From Zygaena filipendulae (Eukaryota > Arthropoda > Insecta > Lepidoptera > Zygaenidae): DNA of 64,000 nucleotides. Positions 12,105 through 24,100 of the stretch are shown one piece after another (the stretch's first letter is position 1; each line of letters opens with the position of its first letter). Where the stretch lies: positions 3,471,001 through 3,535,000 of the forward strand of contig OU015674.1 in NCBI GenBank assembly GCA_907165275.2, written 5' to 3'. Below the pieces are notes generated by a model. The model was not told where the DNA came from. It was given only the letters and a program-made list of their open reading frames with translations, and made no database searches. A program made the translations under genes and the position numbers.

Positions 12105-12184
12105 TTACCACAGGCCGGACGACCTCCCGCCCGGCGGGTTCCTGACGCGAACCGACGTCTTCGTGTCTAGACCCTCTACCTCTT
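12105..12184 (-). CDS. CRMP: CRMP last coding exon, residues 570-595
   Basis: From the acceptor TTTACAG the exon reads [20 protein letters not shown] then RSSGLW and TAA (12105-12107). [11 protein letters not shown] is the conserved C-terminus of insect and vertebrate CRMPs. A second in-frame acceptor (GTCTAG) 18 bases further in would drop six residues; its pyrimidine tract is poorer. Confidence 0.88.
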
Positions 12185-15100
12185 CTGTAAATTGAAATGT
12201 TACGACTAAATAATGGGCAAGAGTATCTACGTATTAAACACCGCTTCTCCCTCACAGGGTCCTGCCAACCAGTCTTGGTCAGAAGGGTCTCAGGTAGCAC
12301 AGTTGAAATTTGTACCAAAGAATCCTTACTATTAATACGAATTTGAATTTATTTGTGTGTTACACTTTCACGTATAACGGCTTAACCGATCATCATGAAA
12401 TTTTGCATGCATGTTGTTGGGGATACATAGTCATAGGGAACTTTGTTTTTGTCCTAGAATTCCTGCAGGATCTCCCGAACTAACGCGGGTGAAACTGCGG
12501 GAAGTTGCTGAAAAAGTACTTTGTTACGCTACGCGGGTACAGAGAAGGACAGGGACTTTTCGTCCCGGAATTCCTGCGGAAACTCTGAAATTATCCGAGT
12601 ACCACGCAAAAAACGTTACTACGCCCTCCCGTCAACTTTGTGTCTCCCCAAGCCTTGCCACAACGTAGCGGCGAGCCGAGAAGTGATATCGGTGTGGACT
12701 ATAGATGGGCCACCCGGTGCTCTGCCATTTTCCGGGTTTTTAAACCTGCGGGGCTAAGATGCGCAACACGATAAAATTTTATCAAGTCATTTTATCGATT
12801 CTCGTCGACAAATTATCGTAGCCGCGCTGATAAGAGACCGTAAAAGGCTGGCTTTTATCGGGTTATACCCAAGCACCGGGTTGGTTGAGTGTGGACTTTT
12901 GCTGCTGCTGCCGTGCGCGTGTGTGTGTGTGTGTTGTGCCCCCCTCCCCTGCCCTTCTCCGCACTCTGCGCCCCGCGCGAGGCCCAGGAGGCAGGAGTTC
13001 AGCAGTGGGAGCGGCTGGAGACTCACTGCTGATGCTGAAGGTGGAGGTCTGCAGGTCGCGCTGGCCCGCGTCGCGCATCTTGCGGCCGGTGGGCGTGCTG
13101 CAGCCGGAGGACACCGACATCGCGTCCATGCTCTTGTTCATCGCCGATATACCTGTAATAGTGCACGTGGTGCGAGTTAATTTTTTTTTGTAGTGTGTTT
13201 GTTTATTGTGTTTGTTTTCATTTTTTTTACGTTGTGTAAAAAAAAATGAGCAGTTTAGGAATATGGGTGACGCGATGATGTTACGGTGTTATAAGAGTCT
13301 CAAAGGCGCTATGTATATTAAAAAAGTTTGGTTCCCAAAAGCTTTGAAAATTATAAAAAATTTAATTGCACTAACTTAGCGTATTTTTTGTTTTAATGAA
13401 ACCGCTAGTAAATCCTTATACTTACATCCTTACTATAAATGCGAAAATGAGTTTGTTTGTTACGCTTTTACGCCTTAACGACTCAACCGATCTTCATAAA
13501 ATTTCGCGGACACGTTGTCAGCGGTACAGAGAAGGCATAGGGTACTTGTATCTCAGAATTCCTGCGGGAACTCCGTAAATGCTGCGGGGAACAGCTAGTA
13601 ATATGATAAATGTAAAAAAGTGAGTTTGTTACCTCTTTAACTACTGAATCAATCAATCATCATAAAATTTCGCATACCTACACGTATTCAGAGTTCAAAA
13701 GAATCGGTAGTAAGTATATAGATACTTACTAGGCGACATGGGCGAGCCGTTGGTGAACCTTACGGGCTCCTCGTGGGCCCGCTCGTGGTCCTGGTCGTGG
13801 GCCCGCTCGTGGGCCTGCTCGTGGGCCTGGTCGTGGGACGCGCGGGGCGCTTCGCCGCCGTACACGTGCGGGCTGTCGGGCGCCGTCTTCAGGAACCTGC
13901 CCAGACCTGAACATACGTATGGTATTTCAGCAGGCCTCTTACGTAAGTACGTATTACGTATGTTTGTAATTTTTTTTTTAAATGCTTATTTTTTTATGAA
14001 CTTTTTTGATGGCGATCGATAAACTCTTTTTTCTTTCTTAAAAAAAAAAATAAACTAGGGTTCTTACCCTCCGCCACCCGGAGCTGCCCATTGTCCAGGC
14101 AGACCCGCCCGTTCACTATCACGTACTGCGGCCCGCCCACCACTTGCTGGCCCTGGGATCATAGAGTTTGTATTCAACAGGGATTTTGTTACACAGTTTC
14201 TTCTCTCCAGCCATAACACTAGGAATCTGTCACGTCGGATATTTATAGATGCTGTCATAACTCATCATTGCTGTAATTTTACTGCTATATTTGTACAAAA
14301 AGAGCCATAGATACAAGCCAACACTGAATAAAATGTGGGAAGACAGCAAAAGACGTGAACTGACGACATCACGCATTGTTGGGAAGACTTGGATGCGAAG
14401 GGGAAGGCAGACACCTTGCACTTTGTATCCAAGTCTTCGAACGGAACAGGGTAAGGTCCAGCAGTAGACGGATACAGGCCGAAGAAGAAGTAGTAAAATA
14501 AGAGGTTTGTAAGTATGTATGAAAATGTGTATGTATTCCAATGCATATAGGTACCTATTATGTATGTATGCAGTATGCATTACTATGATATTATGTAAAC
14601 AAAATACCAAGTGAAATTATCTGTGCAATGGCAATGCCAAGTGAACTCTCTGTACTATCTTAACATTGACTGGCAGGGGATGCCACGTGGCGTTAAGTCC
14701 GATTTTTGTACCGTGATGTGCATAAAGTTTAAACTTATAAATAAAATAAATAAGTTGAGGTAGAAGAAGAATAAATAGTAAAAGAAGAATAAGAAGTAGT
14801 AGAAGAAGAATAAGTAGTAAAGCGATAAGAACACCTTTTGTATGCCCTAATTTATAAGATTTTTTTTTAAACTTACTGTATCATTATTTTGGTGTACAAT
14901 AAAGAGTATTCTTTTCTATTTTAAAAGAAGAATAAGTAGTAGAAGAAGAATAAATAGTAGTAGAAGAAGAAGACTAAGTAGTAAAAGAAAAATAAGAAGT
15001 AGTAGAAGAAGAATACATAATACAAGAAGAAGAATAAGAAGTAGATTTGACTTTGACGTCTCCTAACCTCGAATATGTTGAAGCCGATGGCGTGGTGGTG

Positions 15101-18100
15101 GGTGGCGGCGGAGATCTGCCGACTGTGCGTGGGGTCCCACACCACCACGTCGGCGTCGCTGTTGACCGCGATGCGCCCCTTCTGCGGCCACAGGTTGAAC
15201 ACCTTGGCCGCGGTGGAGCTGGTCACCGCCACGAACCGGCACGGGTCCATCATGCCTGCAGAGAGCGGACAGGGCTAGTTAAATAAAACGTCCATGTGTT
15301 TTTATTAGAGTGGAACTTCTCGAAAGCGCCGTGTTATGGTCATAGTGAATCAATCTAGCCTGTAAGACTACTACGCTTGCATATTAAAGGGGATCACGGT
15401 TAGATTTTATATATGATACTAGCTGTGCCGCGCGGTTTCACCCGAGATAATTTCGAAGTTCCCGCGGAATTGTTCCATACAAACCTTGCAACCCCTTTTC
15501 ATACCCTTAGGGGTTGAATTTTCAAAAATCCTTTCTTATTGGATGCCTACGTCATACAAACAACACACCCTCCAAGTTTCAGGTCTCTACGATCTACGGT
15601 TTAGGCTGTGTGTTGATCCATCAGTCATTCAGGACAAAGCATTTTATATGTATAGATTTTCAGTAAACACAAACTCGTGCAAAATCTTAGTCATTTCTTA
15701 GTTTTTCCTCGGTTGTGTATGAGTAAATCACACACACATTCACATTTATAATTAACTAGCTATGCCCCGCGGTTTCACCTGCGTTTATTTGATTCTCCGC
15801 TCCTATTGGTAACCTTCCTCGATAAATGAACTATCCAACACAAAACAAAAATTCAATTCGAACCAATAGGTCCTGAGATTAACGCGTTCAAACAAACCTA
15901 CTTTTCAGCTTTAACGCGGGTGACAGTGACTGTCAAAAATGTATACATATTTCTGCAGCTGACAGTACAGCTCTTTTAATTTCATTCTAACAGTCGAGCC
16001 ATACCAGTGTTGACTGCCTTCTGCCACAGTATGGCCATGCGGTCTTCCACGCCGTTCACCCCATTGGGTATCTTCGAGAAGTTGTTCCGCCCCAACTCCT
16101 TGTCTTTCTCGTGGAAGGTGCAGTTGTCGCTGGCCACCACTTGGATTATGTCCCTGGGAACCGCAGAAGCAATCGTTTAACCAGAGTTAAGAATTCCATG
16201 CGAGATAAAAGCTATCAATTGTTTGACCGTTCTTTTCTTTCATCGAAATTTAAACCTTATTTTAAGAACTTAAGGCCGACATTCGGACGGACGAAAAATT
16301 GAAGCGAGATTTAAAATAAGACTTCTATAAAGGCAACTAATAGCCAATAACGCCGACACGACTGATTGAGTCAGTGTTGCGGACTCCGGCATAATTGCTT
16401 CTTGTCATTTCTTCTTTTTTTTGGAACGAAGTCCTTAAACGCGTCTTACGGTAGGAGGTAACTAATAAAAATCGTCATGCAACAGTTTAGCACGCCAGGA
16501 AAAAGTGTTCTGTTCCTCCATGCAAATAGACTATATTAAAGAGGTAGTTTGTGAGGTTGTAATCTCTGGAACTACTAACACAACAACACAAGACGACACA
16601 AGCTTATAGCTTAGTGTTGGATCAAGTGGATCTGTGTGTTGTGAAGTGGATTATTATTATTACTGAACAGATTTTGAAAATTCTTTTACCAATAGAAAGC
16701 CAAGATATTTTAGGCTATATTGTAAGTCGGAATTCCCGCGGGAACTCCGAAAACCACGGTAACAGCTATATAAAATAAAGTCGTGAGGAACTTAATCCGT
16801 GACGGGACCGTACCTACAAGTTTTTTTTTAATTCCGTGGTACGAACAAGTGTTGTGGGACACTCAGTACTCACTCGACTAGCGCCGCCACCATGGTCTGC
16901 GGCGTGTCCGGGTCGGGCCGCAGCGGCGGCGACAGCACGTGCGCGGCCGCGTGCCGGAAGCACGAGTTGCGGTAGTGGCTGCCTGACGACACAATCACAA
17001 CAATCCTTACTAGAGCTTATCTAAACTAAAATGACGCGCCCCACTACTTAATTAGCATAGCATAGCAGTTTTAGATGTGCGAGATCATGAATTGATAATA
17101 TCTTTTTAGTATAGTGCGAGTGCGGCGGCCACAGTATTGCGCACTTGTGATGAATAGACAGACCAGATTTATATGTGTCGTATCGATATTTAAACGGTTG
17201 TGCGTGTGCGTATGCCCGATGGAGGGGCGCGTCATTTTAGCTCAGATAAGCTCTACAATATTATAGATTCGAATATGAGTTTAAAGGTCCATTTATATCT
17301 ACAGACATTGAGCGTGTCCGTGCCAAGAAAAAAATGTGGGGAAAAACCAACACACACCGTTTATTTGCAAAAGACGGCTGCACGGTTCCGATGCTCTATT
17401 CACCCTGCTCGACATGTAGCCACAGACACGTACAGAAATGAATCGCGAGTCAAAGTATTCTTTCCGCGAATACTGGCCCGTGTCTGTCCGCGTCTGCGCT
17501 CGTATATCGTATAATATCTGTATAGGAGAATATTATTTTGTCTGCGACGGAACGTATCTGGTACGCTCAATGTCTGCAGATAGTATAATTTGCATACACG
17601 TTGTCAAGGGTACAGTAAAGGACATAGGGACGCCGATAAGCAATAAACATGTTAATCCACTAAATTATGTTATTGATACAGAACGCTTTACGGAGATTTA
17701 TACAACGTTTTTTAATTATGTCATTACCTTGATAGATTGTTTAAACCCTTTACGCCGGGTATACCTAATACGCAGAACAACTACTTCGCGTTACACCAAC
17801 GAATTAGAACATAAAAAAATGTTGACACAAAATGGCGCTATAATTTTAAAACACGATTTAGTCACAATTTCTCCAGTGTGAGTTAACACACTATTGCTTA
17901 TCTTAACAACTACTAAAATATAAATATAAATATAAATACTGGAAAACCATAGAGAAAACATTAAACACAAATTTGTGAGGGTGAACAATCTTTACATTCA
18001 ATTTATAAAGGCGTAGGGTATGACCCGTCGGCACGTCGGTGACTTCGCAGCGCCGCGGTGGCTCGAGGGCCGCAGATTGTCTGCGACAAGCAATCGGCAC

Positions 18101-21100
18101 GTTGTCGCAGAGAATCTGCGGGACTCGCCACCACCGCCATCTGGCGTGGCCTGGACGTACTTCGGGCCGGGCAACCTTGAGGATTCGTTTCTGCACCAGC
18201 TGTTGTTATGACGCTGGTACTGCTATTTCGTAGGTGGTACATTTTCATTGTAATTCTTGACGAGGCACACCAAAATATGCACAGGTCCCTTATTCACTAT
18301 GACCATAATACGCCGCGTTAAGATAAGACGCCGCAAAAACTGTTTTTCCCTCGCGATCAAAGAAGTTTCACTTTAAAAAATACATACAACATGTGTAATG
18401 GTATACAGAATATTAATTTCTAATATTTTCTCATCTGGAGCATTCAGAATTGCGTTTTTAGGACGCGCGTTATGGGCAAGGAATGTTGTTGGTCATAGAG
18501 AATGAGAATGAGGGCCCAGCTCTGTCAAAAATGTGCCGGGAACCCGAAAAAATAAGTTTGTTACGCTTTCGTGCCTCACTCAACCACCGATCATCGTGAT
18601 ATTTTGCATTCTTGCTGTCACAGCAACTCTGAAACTAAGCGGGTGAAACCGCGGGAGTTAATCGGTTGGCTGCGGGCCAAGTCCAATCCGAGGTACCACT
18701 TCCCTGTACTTCTTTGACAGAATGTATTACAAACTCGTGCTTATCTATTCTGTATTCTGTGTAAGACATATTGTGATAGAAAAAAAGCGTTTTCAATAAT
18801 AATAACATGATCTATAAGTACTTATGTAAATTTGTTAATTTGACTAAAGCAACGCTTACACGAAGTCAGTATTGGATGTGCCAGTCCAGTGCTGGCTTTA
18901 CTGGCCACGTATAAACAGTTTTTCAAGACAAGCCAGTGCTGGCTGCCAGCTCTGGCGGGAATAGAGCGCCGGCCTATTTTTCAAGCTGGTGACCTCCTTG
19001 AATGAAATGAATGGCCAATGGCTCATCTAAACAACACGGGCCAGGCCAGCGCAGGCTCGTCTCAGCACTGGCGCCAGCGTTACTGGCTTCGTTTAAGCCG
19101 CATGTTAATTATTGTACCATGATAATCGTATTAATTTGACTTAATATTAATAAAATTATTTATCTGTTGTACGATGATAATTGGACATAGATAAGCAATA
19201 GTGTGTTAAACCACTTCGGAGAAAATCATATCGTCATTTTGTTTCAGCATTTTTTTATGTTTAAATGTTTTTTGGTATTTAAACAATGTAATAAGGTAAA
19301 CACATAATCAAAAAACGCTCTATAACTCTCAATAAAGCGTTTTCTCTCTAAGCGTTAACTCTCAATAACTTAATATTTTGGGTTAACATGTTGTTGCTTA
19401 TCTGTCCAATTTTACATTTAAACTGTGAAAGAATGTACTCCGCTGGTGCTTTGGAATTTTCTGTAGACCGCTTGTAATTTAAATAAATAAATAAATGAAT
19501 ACCATCGGTGCCGATGGTGGCCGCGAGCGTCTCGCCGTACAGCGGGTACCTCTGGCGGCGCTGCGCCATCTCGAGCGCCTGCACCGCGCGCTTCGACATC
19601 ATGTGCACCACGTACAGGGGCGCGCCCGCCTGCGGGGGGACGCGGGTTAACAAGGGACAAGCGGTGACCGGCGAATGGGCATGACGACTAAAAGGCCTAT
19701 TACACTATGCAGTATCAAGACAGCCTTACTAAAATTTAGCTAGGTGTAATCGCATTTAGCGAGTTAGCATCCTAAATTCAGAAGTTGGGATGGTTTGTGA
19801 CCGACTGAATCATTTAGAAGCTTCTGAATTTAGAAGATGCATAGTTACTTTTAGCTAAATCTTAGTCAATCTTACCCCCTACAACCTCACAAACTCACAA
19901 ACTTTACCTCTATAACATTAGTATAGACGCACAATGAAAACTAGATCTTATCTATTTGAAGTGTCGTGTCGGCTTACTCGGTTACTTGGTTTAGACTTTA
20001 GAGAGGTTCCCATGGTTCTCTTCGTTCACTGGTATATGAGCCCCAGCCCCCACGCCACCGGCCAGGGCCGGTCCTAACCACCGACGCACCCGTGTGCGAT
20101 CTGAACACAAGCGCCCTCCCCCATATCACTGATGTAATAAAATGTGCGAACCCCCCATTAAACACCAAAAAAAAGGAATAAAACCACCGACCTTATCAGA
20201 TACGTTAGTTTTTGAGTGCACTTAGTGCCGTAGCGTAAGTTGTTTGTTTGTATGATTTATGAACTTATGATCTTTGGTTCGCCTTGATAAAAAAAAATTA
20301 ATGGTTGTTTTTGATGATGATGATGAATGGTGGTGTTTGAAATATTGTTTATGATTATTTTTTAAAGGTGATTCATTTACCTACCTACTTACTTAATTCT
20401 TAAATGTAAATAAAGAAGTGTACAAGGGGACTTGATGCCATGGGCTTTCTCTAACAGTCTGTCGCAGCGCAGGGAGGGAGAATTTAGGTAGAAAGGAAGA
20501 CGACATCACGACATGCAAAGCGCCTCGAGCGTGGGGGGCGCCGGTAACCCAGCATTCGTCCGATTCTCAGCCGAATTCGGTTGGGCGCCGTTTCCAGGGG
20601 GCGCCGCCAGCGCGCCCCCTGGAAACTGGTGGACGTGTGCACCGCACGCCCTGCACTAAAGGCAGGACCGGCCCTGGCACCGGCGCACCCTGCCCGGGGC
20701 ACACGAGCTGCCGCCCGCAGCAGTGGGGAGTTTGATCTGTTCGCTCGCATGGAGTGTGACGGGTGTGCCTGACCTGGTTGGCGATGACGCAGGCCCTGTT
20801 GACGGCCTCCGCCTCCACCTCCTCGTTGCGCGACAGCTCGTGGCCCTCGGGCCCGGTGACCCCGGCCGCCAGCAGCTTCTCGGTGTTGCGAGCTATGATG
20901 CTGCCGTTCTCGGCGTGCACCTGACGAAGACCATAGTACAACAAGTTCAGTGGAAAAGTCTCGGATATAGTGCTACGCATAGATAAAATAATGCAAAACT
21001 GAGTTTGTTTGTTTGTTACGCTCTATCGGCTCAACCGACCATCATGAATTTTTTGTGTACACGTTGTCAAGGGTAGGTACAGAAAAGGATATAGAGTACT

Positions 21101-24100
21101 TTTATCCCGGAATCCCCCCGCAGAATCTCCAATATTAACGCGGGTGAAACCGCGGGAAACAGCTAGTTCTATTATAAATGCAAATGTGAGTTTATTTGTT
21201 TTTTTGTTTGTTGGGTACACTTTCACCGATTATTATATCATACAATTTTGCATACACGTCATTGTCAGGGGTACAGAAAGGGACATAGGGTACTTTTTAT
21301 TTTAGGAATTCTCACGGGAACTCCTATGGGACGTTGTAACTGTAACTCTGGGATATAGAGCCAGCGCACACTATGCGACACGCGACAGCGACAGCTCGAC
21401 GACTAGACGCGACGACCGGCTGCGGCCGACAATTTTCCTATATTTTGTTCAAAGCTCCGCACACTTGGCGTCAGTCGCAGAGTCGCAACGACAAACTAGG
21501 GGAGTTCATTCGCGGTGATTGGTGAAGCCGCGGCGACAACTCGTCGTCGTCGACATGTTGGATAGTGTGCGCGCAGGCACGTAGTGAGTGAGTTTCAATC
21601 TCAAATCTCGTCTGATATTTCAAAAACCAAACACAACTCACCATAGGCAATGCTTTAAGTTCGGCGCACGTCTCCATGGCGCAATAGAGGTCATAGTCGT
21701 CCAGCATCCACATGTCCTTGTAAGCCATGAACATTTTGAAGGAGTTCACTCCGTACTGCTCCGAGGTGAGCTGTTCCATCTCCTTCTTGACCGATGGGGA
21801 CCACCAGGTGATGCCCACGTGCAGGGCGTAGTCGCAGCATACCTGACGGAAAATGTTTATTTATTTATTTATTTCTTTAACAGTATCCACATTTCTTAAA
21901 AATACCTACCTAACACATACTAAGTTATAGGCAAGGATGGATCTAAAAATTTACTCCTCCACGCAAAAGGAGGGATGTTGTAAGTTTATGTGTGTGACAT
22001 TGTAGCTTCCAAACGGCTGAACCGATTAAGATTTAGTTTGTTTTCTTTGAAAGTTGACTTAATGGACAGTGTTTAAGAAAATTTCCGCTTTCCAGTCGAT
22101 GAAGGAGCATCTTCCATAGGTCTGATCAAGCCAAAATTTAGTTTTCAATTTGTACTTCAATGATATCTGAAAAACATAATAAACCTTTAAATACTTAAAC
22201 TGTATGTAAATACCGTCTTTTAAATTGTGATTATTACTTGTTTTACGTTTTGTTATAATATGTAGGTACTTCTTTAATTGCCCCACTTTCAATATTTGGT
22301 AAATACTAAATAATAAATATATTAATATTATAATATATATACGCGGGTTATATTTACTGTTTTTATACGTTATAGATGTATTAAGATATATCATTGGCAT
22401 TATATAAGTACCTTATTGTCAGCCTTCTGTCTCCAATTTGCGTATGCTTCTAGAAGTGACTGCCCTTTGTTGGGGAGCACGAAGTCGACTGGAAATAGTA
22501 AGAAAGAAAGAAAGAAGTTACGGAATGTGTGTAAACATTGTTAAACATACTTGTACTTACTAGCTACAATTTCATCCTCGTGAATTAGAGATTCCTTTAC
22601 ATAATATCAACAATATTATTAGTAACAAACAATATATTAGATAATATAACTGGCCAAGTGCAATAATAAAGTCCAATGACAAAAAATAAGGAAAATCTTT
22701 GACGGGAAAAATGGATGTCAATTTTATTACTTGGTTTTTTTTAAGTTAATTTATCGTACCTATATGAATTGATTAAAAAATTAAATTAAATTAACTTTAT
22801 TCGTTACGACAACTGTAAATGTTCTGTAAATGTGGAAACAGTGAAATAGATCGAACGAGGCGTTTGCCCCTTCCATAGGATAAGTTTCGTTGACATAGCT
22901 GCTGCTTCCTTTACTTCCCACGGAAGGTGCAAGTTTCACAGAACAAACGGTTATACTCACTGACAGTGGTAGTTCCGCCGGCGACCGCTGCCCTGGTGCC
23001 CTTGTAGAAGTCATCAGCGGTCTTCGCGCCCATCATCTCGAGCTCGAAGTGCGTGTGGGGGTCTATCCCCCCCGGCATCACCAGCTTGCCGGTGGCATCG
23101 ATGACGCGGGTCCCCCCAGGAATGATGAGGTTGCGACCCACTTGTCTAGAAAAAGAAAATATTGTTTTGTACGGTTGTATTGCTAACATTATAATATGTA
23201 GTGTTATCAACAAGAATAATAATCCTGAATTCTGGGGCCATTAGCGCTACTACGGCTCTGTCCCCCCCGTCCTTACAAAGAAAACTAGACACTAGGAGTA
23301 GACTCCTTAAGTCCTTACCAAAGAGTATTTATATAATATATAACCATTAACCACTCTACGTCTACGTGGTCCTTAGAATTTGAAGACATTTTATTATCTC
23401 ATTATTAATTTTTTTTTTTTTATATTTGGTGCAAGTGGTTATATACTCAATATATTGTATTATGTAGGCATTGACCAGACTATTGGCCAATCAATGCCCT
23501 TTCGGGATAAATCTTGTTTCTTTCTTAAAACAGACGTCAATACTGGGTTCACAACAACCACATCGTTACCCGTTTTTACGCGAAGCCAAACCATAGCGCG
23601 ATATAAAAAACATGTGGCGCCATCTCACAGCACTTAGTAAAACTAAATTTCAGGCAAGAAAGGTTCAAAGGGCTACAGTATACCTTTTAATAATATTATG
23701 GTCCCGTAGTCAATGGCAAAAACGGAACCATATATAAAACTATTTTACTTGGATACATTGGCACTACTAGTAGTCTAAGATCCCGCTATACAACGACCTT
23801 CACCGAGATGCTTATTTAATGAGACGTATTTTTTATGTTATTAAATATGCCAATAACTATATCCTATATGGGTTGCCTAACAAATTTCAGTCCAGAGTAT
23901 TTTTAATTAATAATTAAAAAAAAAAATTTATTTTAAACATTGCACCGGTGTGATTATTCAATAAATTTGATACCAATCGAAAGTTTGAAGCCCTTAGAAT
24001 ATGCAAACGTTAGGTTGCCTATTTTTTTCCGGTCACAACCACGGGTTGCCAGGTGTAAACAGGTAAATCTATACCTACTAGCATTTTGCAACGGTCTGAT

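Noticed and set aside
12881..13193. Two + strand open frames of about 100 codons
   Set aside because: Antisense to the CRMP tail exon and a GTGT repeat; no recognisable protein.
14921..15067. Phe/Tyr-rich continuation of the CRMP frame
   Set aside because: Translation of the TTC-rich microsatellite past the donor at 15067, not coding.
17903..18248. Overlapping GC-rich open frames on both strands
   Set aside because: No homology to CRMP or any family I can name. Part resembles a piece near 59740-59780, so it is probably a worn repeat.
22059..22170. Possible extra CRMP exon on the - strand (acceptor TTTTTCAG, then about 35 open codons)
   Set aside because: The peptide does not resemble the [14 protein letters not shown] segment it would replace, and no donor follows in phase.
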